A stretch of DNA of 64,000 nt from Candidatus Hamiltonella defensa 5AT (Acyrthosiphon pisum) (GTDB taxonomy: Bacteria > Pseudomonadota > Gammaproteobacteria > Enterobacterales > Enterobacteriaceae), in NCBI RefSeq assembly GCF_000021705.1, contig NC_012751.1, positions 62,001 to 126,000 on the forward strand, in the 5' to 3' direction. This document shows positions 19,601-28,249 of the stretch, piece by piece. Below the pieces are notes generated by a model, which searched no databases, had not been told where the DNA came from, and saw only the letters and a list, made by a program, of their open reading frames with translations. Within the stretch, counting starts at the first letter, position 1, and every line of letters begins with the position of its first letter. Both the position numbers and the translations under genes were made by a program.

Positions 19601-20293
19601 TTGCTAAAAAGTCAGCTGACTCGTCTGGGTCACCAGGTAGTTGTGGCAGAGAATGGGGTTCAGGCATTAGAACTTTGGAAAAATGATGTTTTTGATGTGG
19701 TGATCACAGATTGCAGCATGCCCGTGATGGATGGACCGACTTTAACCCGTCACCTCCGTGAAGCCAGCAAAGGACCTCTGATCATTTTAGGTTTAACCGC
19801 TCATGCGAGAGAAGAAGAAAAAGTGGCTTATTTAGCAGCAGGAATGGATGACTGTCTGTTTAAACCTCTTCGACTTTCTCAATTAGATGCCTGGTTAAAT
19901 AAGTTAGCATGCCGTTTAGAAAAAAAAGCGGAGCCATTAAATACATTAAATAATTTAGTGAGTATGGAGACTTTGAATCAGTTTACTCAAGAAGATCCGG
20001 TCATGTTACGCGAGCTTTTGATGACCACTCGTGATGAAAATATTTCGGATATGAAACAAGCGAAGGTGTTATTAGAAGAGGCTAAATGGCCTGGTTTCAC
20101 GCAGTGCTTACATAGAATCGCAGGCGCTTTACATATTATTGGCGCAAATGAATTGGCGGGAAGTTGTCGAGAATTAGAAAAAGAGTGCCAAAAAAGTTCA
20201 CCGAATAAACAAATGATTGAAGAAAAATTTGAAACCATTCTTAAAAATCTAGAAGAGATAAATCGCGCTATTTTTGATACTTATTTAAAATAA
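16664..20293 (+). CDS. evgS: EvgS/BvgS-type hybrid sensor histidine kinase
   Basis: This is a 1209-residue unorthodox sensor kinase collinear with E. coli EvgS (1197). An N-terminal signal (1-22) leads into two tandem periplasmic solute-binding (SBP_bac_3-like) domains, roughly 45-290 and 300-525. One transmembrane helix follows near 535-556, then a PAS domain, the HisKA H-box with His720 in TMSHEIRTP, and an ATPase domain (N-box SNLLSNAIKFT, G-boxes DTGVGIS and GTGLGLS). The receiver domain has Asp1016 in VITDCSMPVMDG, and the C-terminal Hpt domain has His1150. All four phosphorelay sites are present. No response regulator gene lies next to it. An 8-base hairpin (20293-20300 with 20322-20329) follows the stop. 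The symbol is by similarity. Confidence 0.85.
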   Translation: MKKFFILIFFILFFVSSNSAFAIIPREVDIISRQKMPFLQLQLDDDVQENLKNKKEIRVAIYPPQNPPFSIMFECKKFEGISADYMFLIAHYLGLKPRVLLYPSRQEALEALSASSVDMVISDAGELDEKNEHFSHSAHFMPKHLALVSRKMTDPNLQQNKTSIRLALSQNYVDQNWLKNQFPNANISRYSSVYDAISSVAFGDNDYFLGNLASANFFIENNYKNILNVVHIYFEQRIGSYFLMQKNDPLFLKGVNTVLKSIPITQRQSIFRQWSQRFDARHCQFSSLLTEKEKEWIEQNRQQKVLVNPLYSPFTFFDESSKFHGISADILELIHLRTGLDFLPVKVHSVTEMMNFLQKGKGDIISAVSYSHSRNQKILLTRPYLSSPTVLVTRDTPISANFLSNNIKLAVTSGSHVIEWLRVNYPKIMLIPIENTTLALEMLERNKVDGVVYNLIGANYMIDHYFRGKLKIAKRLSELSSVISFGVNPDNTELNSILNKALIDISPREISLILNKWQDAPDVKLYSWNFYSTEFYLLAALFSVLVLTSLMWIYYLRREILSRHTIQLKLQEEVTLRETLLNSIPVPVYVVDRDGYIINRNQAWNVFFEQKKMDLTEFPLSSFSHPLSAVYPSLQNIFKNPSIEKTVSAQRYTVNNGLENRIILHQAVPFIDRTGQPAGLICSWQDMTLYENLLKILSITRERAEQANRAKSTFLATMSHEIRTPISAIIGLLELVVTSKEHVVSDDEPIYVAYQSAQSLLGLIGDILDMAKIESGKLELNPAWVSFHELILPVVKVFDGLARQKNLRLSCEIKTGHPDEVYIDPMRFRQVLSNLLSNAIKFTEIGSVDVLVKCISKKEPLETHQIQRLEVKVKDTGVGISQADQKLVFQPYSQSDFGKKQSGTGLGLSICLQLMQMMNGSIKLNSELHQGTCVELSVPIQCRANIHQAKEEKQLISENVQKSFSLRILVVDDHPANRLLLKSQLTRLGHQVVVAENGVQALELWKNDVFDVVITDCSMPVMDGPTLTRHLREASKGPLIILGLTAHAREEEKVAYLAAGMDDCLFKPLRLSQLDAWLNKLACRLEKKAEPLNTLNNLVSMETLNQFTQEDPVMLRELLMTTRDENISDMKQAKVLLEEAKWPGFTQCLHRIAGALHIIGANELAGSCRELEKECQKSSPNKQMIEEKFETILKNLEEINRAIFDTYLK

Positions 20294-20409
20294 AAGAGGA
20301 AAGCGAAAACAAATCACTTGATCCTCTTTCCAGCTTATTAGACACTCCTGCTCATTTTATCTATTTTCAATAGATTTCACCCTCTTATCCATAAAGGAGA
20401 AATTACAGC

Positions 20410-21477
20410 GTGCCCGTGTTACACAATCGAATTTCCAATCAAAAACTCAAAGAAAAGATGCTGGCTGAAACCCAAGAACGTCAAACCCTTTCTTTTTATA
20501 AATATTTTGCTTTGGATAATCCCAGTATGTTCCGTGACAAACTTTATACTCAATGGAACCAACTCAGTGTTTTTGGGCGAGTGTATATTGCTAAAGAAGG
20601 TATCAACGCTCAAATTAGTGTACCTATTGATCATTATAATGATTTTAAGGCATCCCTTTTTAATGCGCATCCTGCATTAGATCAAATACGCCTCAACACA
20701 GCTTTAGAAGATAACGGAAGGTCTTTTTGGGTATTACGGATGAAAGTCCGCCAACGTATTGTTGCCGACGGCATAGAAGATGAGACGTTTAATCCTGCTC
20801 ATACAGGTCAATACCTCAAGGCACACGAAGTCAATGAAATGATAAAAGATCCAGATGCCCTTTTTGTGGATATGAGAAATCATTATGAATATGAAGTAGG
20901 CCATTTTAAAAATGCCATCAAAGTGCCCTCTGACACCTTTAGGGAACAGCTCCCCATGGCTGTTGATATGCTAAAAGAGGATAAAGAAAAAAAAATGGTA
21001 CTTTATTGCACAGGCGGAATTCGTTGCGAAAAAGCCAGCGCTTATTTATTACATCATGGTTTTAAAAATGTGTATCACGTTGAGGGCGGAATCATCGAAT
21101 ACGTTCGAACAGCAAAAAAAAAGGACTTGCCTTTACATTTTATCGGTAAAAATTTTGTTTTTGATGAAAGAATGGGAGAACGTGTTTCTGAAGAGGTTAT
21201 TGCTCACTGTCATCAATGCGAGCAGTTTTGTGACACACATGTTAATTGTCACAATTCGGCTTGCCACTTGTTATTTATTCAGTGTGCTATTTGCAGTGAA
21301 AAATTTTCGGGCTGTTGCAGTGCAATCTGCCAAGAAGAATTAGAGTTATCGCCAGAAGAACAGCGTTTGCGTCGTTCTGCTCGGGGCAATAAAATAAAAA
21401 TATTTAATAAATCAAAAGACGTTTTAGAAACTATTATGAATAAGTCAATAATAGATCAAGGTAACAAAGAAGGCTGA
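20410..21477 (+). CDS. trhO: tRNA uridine(34) hydroxylase TrhO (rhodanese family)
   Basis: TrhO (formerly YceA) makes 5-hydroxyuridine at tRNA position 34 with oxygen. It has 355 residues (E. coli 350). The start is GTG, giving MPVLHNRISN exactly as in the family, with a good AAGGAG site nine bases upstream. An N-terminal acylphosphatase-like domain is followed by a rhodanese domain whose active loop YCTGGIRCEKA has its cysteine near residue 200. A Cys-rich C-terminal section (HCHQCEQFCDTHVNCHN) resembles a zinc-binding tail. It converges on secF with a 22-base overlap. Confidence 0.95.
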   Translation: MPVLHNRISNQKLKEKMLAETQERQTLSFYKYFALDNPSMFRDKLYTQWNQLSVFGRVYIAKEGINAQISVPIDHYNDFKASLFNAHPALDQIRLNTALEDNGRSFWVLRMKVRQRIVADGIEDETFNPAHTGQYLKAHEVNEMIKDPDALFVDMRNHYEYEVGHFKNAIKVPSDTFREQLPMAVDMLKEDKEKKMVLYCTGGIRCEKASAYLLHHGFKNVYHVEGGIIEYVRTAKKKDLPLHFIGKNFVFDERMGERVSEEVIAHCHQCEQFCDTHVNCHNSACHLLFIQCAICSEKFSGCCSAICQEELELSPEEQRLRRSARGNKIKIFNKSKDVLETIMNKSIIDQGNKEG

Positions 21478-22424
21478 TCCTCGCCTTCTTTTTTTACTTT
21501 TTGCTGGATCATATGTTCTCGTTTCATGCCCAGTTTTAGAGCTAAGGCGGAGGCGACATAAATAGAAGAAAGAGTTCCAATAGAGATGCCTATCAGCATA
21601 GTCAGAGAAAATCCGTGTAACATGGCACCCCCAAACAGATACAACATGAATACCACTATCAAGGTGGTAGCTGAGGTCATAATGGTACGGCTTAAGGTTT
21701 GTGTAAGGGAAACATTGATAATTTCATAGGATGTTCCTCGACGAATTTGACGAAAATTTTCTCGAATTCGATCAGAAACCACAATGCTATCATTTAAGGA
21801 ATATCCGATGACAGACATCAATGATGCAAGAATGGTTAAATCAATTTCGATTTTAAACAAAGACAATATACCTAACGTAATGATTACATCATGACCTAAA
21901 GCAAGTACGGTTCCTAATGCAAGACGCCACTCAAAACGCAGGCCCACATAAATGAGAATAGATAATAAAGCGACCAGTAATGCCATACTTCCTGTTTGCG
22001 CCAATTCTGAGCCCACACTGGGGCCGACAAATTCTACTCGTTTTAGGATCGTTTTTTGATTCGTTGATTGATCAATAATAGTAATGATCTTTTGTCCGAG
22101 CTCTTGGATTGCATTATTGTGTTTTGCCGACATGCGTATCATCAGGTCTCGAGTGGTACCAAAATTTTGCACAACAGGTCCTACCAGACCAGCTATTTTC
22201 AATGCATCCCGTATTTGATCGAGCGGCGCAGGTTGTTCCATGGTGATCTCGATAACCGTCCCTCCGGTAAAATCCAAACCCCAGTTAAAACCTCTGATGG
22301 AGATGATAAGAACGGCAGCAGCCATTAATACAAAGGAAATTCCAAAAGCCACGTTGTCCCAACGCATAAAATTGTAGACTTTACGACCATAATTAAGTTG
22401 CTCAACAGTATAATTTTGTGACAC
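21456..22424 (-). CDS. secF: Protein translocase subunit SecF
   Basis: SecF pairs with SecD in the inner membrane to pull preproteins through SecYEG using the proton motive force. It has 322 residues with six transmembrane helices. Conserved parts are FNWGLDFTGGTVIEI, VEFVGPSVGSELAQTG, ALGHDVIITLGILSLF and IGYSLNDSIVVSDRIREN. The C-terminus ends KKEGEDQPSLLP, like E. coli. It follows secD by 24 bases. The 3' end runs 22 bases into the convergent trhO gene. Confidence 0.98.
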   Translation of the reverse strand: MSQNYTVEQLNYGRKVYNFMRWDNVAFGISFVLMAAAVLIISIRGFNWGLDFTGGTVIEITMEQPAPLDQIRDALKIAGLVGPVVQNFGTTRDLMIRMSAKHNNAIQELGQKIITIIDQSTNQKTILKRVEFVGPSVGSELAQTGSMALLVALLSILIYVGLRFEWRLALGTVLALGHDVIITLGILSLFKIEIDLTILASLMSVIGYSLNDSIVVSDRIRENFRQIRRGTSYEIINVSLTQTLSRTIMTSATTLIVVFMLYLFGGAMLHGFSLTMLIGISIGTLSSIYVASALALKLGMKREHMIQQKVKKEGEDQPSLLP

Positions 22425-22448
22425 TTAATATTCCTTCATGTAAATCAG

Positions 22449-24302
22449 TCAGATAGACAATTTCTCTATACGCTTAGCACCATAAAGCATGTTGACGATG
22501 GCGCGAGTTCCTAATATTGCCGTAAACATGGATGTGAGCACGCCAATGATTGTCGTAATCGCAAATCCTTTAATCGATCCCGTTCCTACAGCATAGAGAA
22601 TAATAGCCGTGATCAGAGTAGTAATATTGGCATCAATAATACTGGAAAAAGCGCCTTTATAACCTTCATGTATGGCTTGTTGAATCGAACGTGCATTTCT
22701 CAGCTCTTCTTTGATTCTTTCATTAATGAGCACGTTGGCATCTACCGCAACGGCTAATGTTAAAACAATCCCTGCTATACCCGGCATTGTAAGCGTGACG
22801 CCAGGTAATAAAGACATCACACCCACAATCAATACTAAATTAACAAGCAAGGCAGTGCTTGCAATCATGCCAAATTTGCGGTAGTAAACCACCATAAACA
22901 AAATGGAAGCGGCCAAACCGGCCAAACAGGCATCTAGGCCTTGTGAAATATTTTGTGCCCCTAAAGTTGGGCCAATAGTGCGCTCTTCTACTATTTGAAT
23001 AGGAGCAATCAAAGCACCTGCACGCAAGAGTAAAGCCAATTGGCGCGCTTCTGACGGTGTCCCAATTCCTGTGATCTGAAAACGCCCTCCAAAACGTGAG
23101 CTGATGTTAGCGGCGTTAATCACTTCTTCCTGTTTGACCAAAATAGGTCTTCCATTGATATCTTTATTACCACTGTCTTTGTACTCTACATATAAACTTG
23201 CCATCAATTTGCCAATGTTATCTTTCGTAAAGTCGGACATAATGGCACTGCCTAAACTGTCAAGAGAAATATTGACCTGAGGGCGGTTATATTCATCAAT
23301 GCCAAAAAAAGCATCTGTAATATGATCTCCAGTCATAATCACTTTTTTGTATAAAGCAACAAGACGCCCATCTCTGTCTTTTTTAATTTCAGTATCTGCA
23401 GGCACTCTTCCGATTGCTGCAGCTTCAGGAGTCACTTTGGTATTGACTAGGTGGAATTCCAGACTGGCTGTTGCGCCTAATATTTCTTTAGCTCGAGCAG
23501 TATCTTGAATACCGGGTAATTCGACTACAATCCGATCTCCTTGTCTTTGAACCAGAGGCTCTGCGACTCCGATTTGATTGACTCTATTACGTAAAATAGT
23601 CATGTTTTGTTGAACAGCATATTCACGTACTTCACGTAAACGATCCGATGTCATCAACGCTTTTAATTTGTTACCTCTATCAGCATTGATCAGCATATGC
23701 TTCTGTCTGGAAGAAAGATAAGACATCGCTTCATCACGTGATTTAGCGTCAGAAAAGTCAATTTCGATCCCATAACCATGGGTACTATTTTGCTTCGTTA
23801 TCTGTGTATAAGTGATATTTTTTTCTTGCAGTTCCCTGCGCAAGCTATCCATATTTTGTATTTGCAGTTTACTTAGGATTGCATCCATATCGACTTCCAT
23901 CAAAAAATGAACGCCCCCACGGAGATCCAGCCCCAATTTCATGGGATCTGCGCCTAAAGCTCTGAGCCAAATTGGTGTTGCTGGTGCTAAATTAAGAGCT
24001 ACCACGTAGCTATCGCCCAAGATTGAAATCAATACATCACGTGCGGCTAACTGAACATTAGGATCTTTAAAACGCACCAGAATAGTGCCATTTTTTAATG
24101 CTATAGATTGGCTGGTAAGATGATTTTTTTTTAAAATATCATGTACTTGATTTAATGTTAATTCACTTGCGGCATTCCCTCTAACGCCTGTAATCTGAAC
24201 TGCAGGATCTTCACCGTAGAAATTAGGTAATGCATATAGAAAAGACAGCAAGATGACAAAAATCAACATCACGTACTTCCACAACGGATAACGATTTAGC
24301 AC
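22449..24302 (-). CDS. secD: Protein translocase subunit SecD
   Basis: SecD is the larger subunit of the SecDF translocation motor. It has 617 residues (E. coli 615). An N-terminal helix (about 8-28) is followed by a large periplasmic region, including LGLDLRGGVHFLMEVD and the QNMTILRNRVNQIGVAEP block. Five C-terminal helices carry LTLAVAVDANVLINERIKEE and GFAITTIIGVLTSMFTA. It belongs to the conserved queA-tgt-yajC-secD-secF order, but is separated from yajC by 145 bases of AT-rich sequence in which I saw no clear promoter or terminator. Confidence 0.98.
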   Translation of the reverse strand: MLNRYPLWKYVMLIFVILLSFLYALPNFYGEDPAVQITGVRGNAASELTLNQVHDILKKNHLTSQSIALKNGTILVRFKDPNVQLAARDVLISILGDSYVVALNLAPATPIWLRALGADPMKLGLDLRGGVHFLMEVDMDAILSKLQIQNMDSLRRELQEKNITYTQITKQNSTHGYGIEIDFSDAKSRDEAMSYLSSRQKHMLINADRGNKLKALMTSDRLREVREYAVQQNMTILRNRVNQIGVAEPLVQRQGDRIVVELPGIQDTARAKEILGATASLEFHLVNTKVTPEAAAIGRVPADTEIKKDRDGRLVALYKKVIMTGDHITDAFFGIDEYNRPQVNISLDSLGSAIMSDFTKDNIGKLMASLYVEYKDSGNKDINGRPILVKQEEVINAANISSRFGGRFQITGIGTPSEARQLALLLRAGALIAPIQIVEERTIGPTLGAQNISQGLDACLAGLAASILFMVVYYRKFGMIASTALLVNLVLIVGVMSLLPGVTLTMPGIAGIVLTLAVAVDANVLINERIKEELRNARSIQQAIHEGYKGAFSSIIDANITTLITAIILYAVGTGSIKGFAITTIIGVLTSMFTAILGTRAIVNMLYGAKRIEKLSI

Positions 24303-24447
24303 GGCAACTCCCTAAAAAAATAAAGGATTAGATTTTATAGCTCTGCATAGGGGTTTTTAAAAAATCTAAATTTATTTGCCGTTTTAACAAAAAACGCATG
24401 TTATTCGACAAAACACGCTTTATATTTCTGGCATCGAAAACAAAATT

Positions 24448-24789
24448 TTACGATGAACTGGATAAGTTTTTCATCGTGCCTTTAGGCAAAACAGCAGCCA
24501 CAAAATCACGTTTAATAGTCACTTCAGTTGTATCATTCAGAGACATCACAATGTAACCTGTTTCTGTGACTTTACTGACATGACCTACTAACCCCCCTGT
24601 TGTTAAAACTTCATCTCCCTTGCTGATGGAATCCATCAGTTTTTTATGATCTTTGGTCCTTTTTTGCTGTGGACGCAAAATCATAAAATAAAAAATCAAA
24701 CCAAATATAACGAGCATAATAATCAAAGAATAGGGATTCCCTTGAGGCGCTTCTGATGTAGAAGCAAAGGCTTGTGAAAAAATATTCAT
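24448..24789 (-). CDS. yajC: Sec translocon accessory protein YajC
   Basis: YajC is a small single-span inner-membrane protein that associates with SecDF. It has 113 residues (E. coli 110). A transmembrane helix at about 22-42 precedes the hallmark YFMILRPQQKRTKDHKKLM and a basic cytoplasmic domain with KGDEVLTTGGLVGHVSKV. It lies between tgt and secD in the standard order. Confidence 0.95.
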   Translation of the reverse strand: MNIFSQAFASTSEAPQGNPYSLIIMLVIFGLIFYFMILRPQQKRTKDHKKLMDSISKGDEVLTTGGLVGHVSKVTETGYIVMSLNDTTEVTIKRDFVAAVLPKGTMKNLSSSS

Positions 24790-24945
24790 GCAAATGTCCT
24801 CATGATAAAATTAATATTGAGATATTACTCGCTTCTCTTGCTGTTTAAAAACAAGGATTTCTACAGTATTCAAACTGTTATTCCTTATTATACTTTGGTC
24901 AATCAGAATTAAAACTGATATTCACCATTTATCTCACTTATGAAC

Positions 24946-26058
24946 TTATGAAATAGAAAGGCCGATTTTTTTGTAAAACTCTTCAACAAAGCACTCCAGT
25001 CTTTCTTCATAAATGGCATGACGTAAGTCGGCCATTAAACGTTGGTAGTAGCGTACATTATGTATGCTATTAAGACGGGCACCGAGTATTTCATTACAGC
25101 GATCAAGATGATGTAGATAAGCCCGACTATAGTGTCGGCAGGTGTAACAATCGCAGTCGGGATCAAGAGGCGATATGTCTGTTTTGTATCGAGTATTGCG
25201 AATTTTTATTACCCCATGTGTAACAAAAAGATGTCCATTTCGGGCATTGCGAGTAGGCATTACACAATCAAACATATCAATGCCCCGCCGAACCCCTTCG
25301 ACCAGGTTTTCTGGTTTTCCAACGCCCATCAGATATCGAGGTTTATTGTCAGGGATCCGTGGACACAAAAAATCGAGAACACGATACATTTCTTCTTTAG
25401 GCTCTCCTACGGCAAGGCCACCTATGGCATAGCCGTCAAACCCGATTTGTAACAGGCCTTGTAACGAGGTTTCACGCAATTCAAGCGACAAGCCCCCTTG
25501 AATAATGCCAAACAGCGCATTTTTGTTGTTCAGATTGTTAAAGTGTTCACGGCTGCGATTTGCCCATCTCAATGACATCTCCATCGAACTTTTCATGTAG
25601 ATTAGGTCGGAAGGATAAGGAGGGCATTCATCAAACACCATCACAATATCTGAGCCTAAATCCAATTGAATTTCCATCGATTTTTCTGGGCTCAGGAATA
25701 TCTCACTCCCGTTTAAAGGATGCCGAAAGGAGACCCCTTTCTCTTCAATTTTACGCATGGAATTTAAACTAAAAACTTGAAATCCTCCTGAATCGGTGAG
25801 GATGGGTCCTTGCCACTGCATAAAATCATGTAAATCACCATGTAATTTGATCACGTCTTGTCCTGGGCGTAGCCAAAGATGAAAGGTATTGCCCAAGATA
25901 ATCTGGGCACCGGTTTCTGTGATTTCATCTGGAGTCATCGATTTAACAGAACCATAAGTGCCTACAGGCATAAAAGCGGGGGTGTCTACCAGACCTCGTT
26001 CAAAGATCAGTTTGCCAAGACGGGCGCGTCCATCAGTTTTTTGGAGTTGATATTTCAC
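24946..26058 (-). CDS. tgt: Queuine/preQ1 tRNA-guanine transglycosylase
   Basis: Tgt exchanges guanine 34 for preQ1 in tRNAs with GUN anticodons. It has 370 residues (E. coli 375). The active-site proton acceptor is in TDSGGFQVFSL (about residue 90) and the nucleophilic aspartate is in DCVMPTRNARNGHLF. The zinc ligands CDCYTCRHYSRAYLHHL follow near residue 300. It is 38 bases downstream of queA, the next enzyme of the queuosine pathway. Confidence 0.98.
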   Translation of the reverse strand: MKYQLQKTDGRARLGKLIFERGLVDTPAFMPVGTYGSVKSMTPDEITETGAQIILGNTFHLWLRPGQDVIKLHGDLHDFMQWQGPILTDSGGFQVFSLNSMRKIEEKGVSFRHPLNGSEIFLSPEKSMEIQLDLGSDIVMVFDECPPYPSDLIYMKSSMEMSLRWANRSREHFNNLNNKNALFGIIQGGLSLELRETSLQGLLQIGFDGYAIGGLAVGEPKEEMYRVLDFLCPRIPDNKPRYLMGVGKPENLVEGVRRGIDMFDCVMPTRNARNGHLFVTHGVIKIRNTRYKTDISPLDPDCDCYTCRHYSRAYLHHLDRCNEILGARLNSIHNVRYYQRLMADLRHAIYEERLECFVEEFYKKIGLSIS

Positions 26059-26096
26059 ATTTTGTCCTGTGTTAGTTTTTAGATTTCAGGTCTAAT

Positions 26097-27170
26097 CTAT
26101 TTTTTCACTCTGTTTTCTTGAGCAGCCTTCGGATTATGGCTAATAAACATGGCGTCTCCATAGCTGAAAAAGCGATATTTTTCATCAATCGCTTTTTTAT
26201 AAGCCCGTAGGGTATTTTGATAGCCCGCAAAGGCACAGACCAACATAATCAGGGTCGATTTCGGCAAATGAAAATTTGTGATCAAGGCATCCACAATTTG
26301 ATACTGATAGCCAGGGTATATAAAAATGGAGGTTTCTCCTGAAAAAGGCGTTAAAAAGGAATTTTTCGTTTTTTGAGCGGCGGTTTCGAGCGAACGAACG
26401 GAAGTGGTTCCTACCGCTACCACTCTTTTTCCTCGTGCTTTGCAGGCTAATACAGCATCGACGACTTCTTGACTGACTTCTGCATATTCTGAATGCATGA
26501 CATGCTCAGTAATATTATCTGTTTTCACGGGTTGAAAAGTCCCTGCGCCAACATGTAAGGTCACAAAAGCAGTTTCAATTCCACGGGCTTTTAACGCGTT
26601 TAAAAGGGGGTTGTCAAAATGAAGACCCGCCGTAGGCGCAGCCACGGCGCCTAAATGTTGACCATAAACGGTTTGATATAATTCGTGATCTTTTGGTTCA
26701 TCGGCTCGAGGAATATAAGGAGGTAAAGGAATATGACCTATGCTTTGCAAAAGCATTAAGGCGTCTTCCCGAACGTCAAAACGCAATTCAAACAAAGAAG
26801 CATGACGAGCCATTAAAGTCACCGGAATGTTCGCTGTATCGCCTAATAAAAACTGTGCGCCTAATTTTGGTGTTTTAGAGGATTTAAGATGAACCAAAAC
26901 GCGATTAGGGCTCAATATTCTTTCTACTAAGATTTCTAATTTTCCGCCGCTGGGCTTACGGCCAAACACGCGTGCGGGAATCACTCGGGTGTTATTAAGG
27001 ACCAGCAAATCGCCTTGTTCGAGTTGGTAGAGCAAGTCCGTGAAAACCCCTTCTGTCATGGTTCCTGTTTCCCCATTTAAACAAAGCAAGCGGCAGTCAC
27101 TACGTTTTTCTAAGGGATACTGTGCTACTAAAGATTCAGGTAATTCAAAAGAAAAATCAGATAAACGCAT
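26097..27170 (-). CDS. queA: S-adenosylmethionine:tRNA ribosyltransferase-isomerase QueA
   Basis: QueA transfers and isomerises the ribosyl group of S-adenosylmethionine onto preQ1-modified tRNA, making epoxyqueuosine. It has 357 residues (E. coli 356). Typical motifs are MRLSDFSFELPESLVAQYP at the start, LLVLNNTRVIPARVFG, GAVAAPTAGLHFD, HVGAGTFQPV and NFHLPKSTLIMLV. It is the first gene of the reverse-strand queA-tgt-yajC-secDF cluster. The control region is shared with the divergent peroxiredoxin gene. Confidence 0.98.
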   Translation of the reverse strand: MRLSDFSFELPESLVAQYPLEKRSDCRLLCLNGETGTMTEGVFTDLLYQLEQGDLLVLNNTRVIPARVFGRKPSGGKLEILVERILSPNRVLVHLKSSKTPKLGAQFLLGDTANIPVTLMARHASLFELRFDVREDALMLLQSIGHIPLPPYIPRADEPKDHELYQTVYGQHLGAVAAPTAGLHFDNPLLNALKARGIETAFVTLHVGAGTFQPVKTDNITEHVMHSEYAEVSQEVVDAVLACKARGKRVVAVGTTSVRSLETAAQKTKNSFLTPFSGETSIFIYPGYQYQIVDALITNFHLPKSTLIMLVCAFAGYQNTLRAYKKAIDEKYRFFSYGDAMFISHNPKAAQENRVKK

Positions 27171-27348
27171 TTTTAAATTTCAGTGTTAAATGAAAATGGG
27201 TTTAATTTAAAAGATCACAATAAATTCATGAACTTTTTTGAAAGACTTATTTTGATTTTTGATACAAAATAATTTTAAAAAAAATTTGAATTATTCGCTC
27301 TTTTTAAACATTTTCGCTTAAAATAGGGTTAACAAGTCTAAAGCTAGC

Positions 27349-27360
27349 CGGCTTAAGCCG
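27349..27360. promoter_or_regulatory. Perfect 12-base GC-rich palindrome between queA and peroxiredoxin gene
   Basis: CGGCTTAAGCCG is a perfect palindrome in the otherwise strongly AT-rich 356-base divergent region between queA and tsaA. It lies about 167 bases before the peroxiredoxin start and 179 bases before queA. Its isolation and symmetry are compatible with an operator, but I do not recognise it as any known box. Confidence 0.3.
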
Positions 27361-27526
27361 CAAGAAAAGATGACTTAGATAGAATCATTTACATAAAATG
27401 CGAATATCGGTCGCAAAAAAACTCTTTTTTATTTCATTTTCATTCATTAGACTTTTTTTGACTAAAGAACCCTTATCTTCATTTGGTTCTGAAAAAAGTC
27501 GAGAGATTATCATCAGGAATTTTAAT

Positions 27527-28150
27527 ATGACTTTAGTGACTTATATTGCTCCGGATTTTACAGCACCCGCCGTATTAGAAAACGGAGAAGTGACCGAAAA
27601 TTTTAACTTTTGGTCTTATATCAAAGATAAACCGTGCGTTTTATTTTTTTGGCCAATGGATTTCACGTTTGTGTGTCCTTCAGAACTGATTGCTTTTCAT
27701 GAGCGTAATGAAGCATTTAAAAATCGCAATACTAAACTGGTCGGGGTCTCTTTAGATTCTCATTTTGTTCACAAGCAGTGGCGAAACACCCCCATCGAGA
27801 AAGGCGGGATTGGAAAGGTATCTTATCCTTTGGTAGCCGACATAAAAAGAGAGATTCAAAAAGGGTATGGCATTGAGCATCCAGAAGCCGGTGTTGCTCT
27901 CCGTGCTTCGTTTTTGATTGACGAAAATCGAGTGATACGCCATCAGGTTGTCAATGATCTTCCTCTAGGGCGTAATGTCGATGAGATGCTGCGCATGGTT
28001 GATGCCCTTGCATTTCATCAAACTCATGGAGAGGTTTGCCCTGCGCAGTGGGAAGAAGGGAAATCAGGAATGCAAGCTTCCAGTGATGGCGTCGCAAAAT
28101 ATCTGTCTGAACATGTTTCTGATCTCAAAAGATCATCGACAAAATCATAA
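27527..28150 (+). CDS. tsaA: 2-Cys peroxiredoxin (AhpC/Tsa family)
   Basis: This is a thiol peroxidase that reduces hydrogen peroxide and organic peroxides in the cytoplasm. The ATG at 27527 has an AGGA site eight bases upstream and gives 207 residues that match Yersinia-type TsaA from the first residue. The frame stays open 43 codons further upstream without resemblance. The peroxidatic cysteine is Cys50 in MDFTFVCPSE and the resolving cysteine is Cys171 in GEVCPAQW, so it is a typical 2-Cys enzyme. No dedicated reductase gene (ahpF) is adjacent. Only the symbol is uncertain. Confidence 0.93.
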   Translation: MTLVTYIAPDFTAPAVLENGEVTENFNFWSYIKDKPCVLFFWPMDFTFVCPSELIAFHERNEAFKNRNTKLVGVSLDSHFVHKQWRNTPIEKGGIGKVSYPLVADIKREIQKGYGIEHPEAGVALRASFLIDENRVIRHQVVNDLPLGRNVDEMLRMVDALAFHQTHGEVCPAQWEEGKSGMQASSDGVAKYLSEHVSDLKRSSTKS

Positions 28151-28249
28151 AATTCAGTGGTTATCATTTTATTTTTTGGCAAAAACAATCTTTCAGTCTC
28201 TTCAGAAGACTTACCCTTCTATTAACCTGGTTTTAGGAGATAAACGAAT

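Noticed and set aside
20293..20329. Rho-independent terminator after the sensor kinase gene
   Set aside because: The 8-base stem has a 21-base loop and no T-run, so it is not listed as a terminator.
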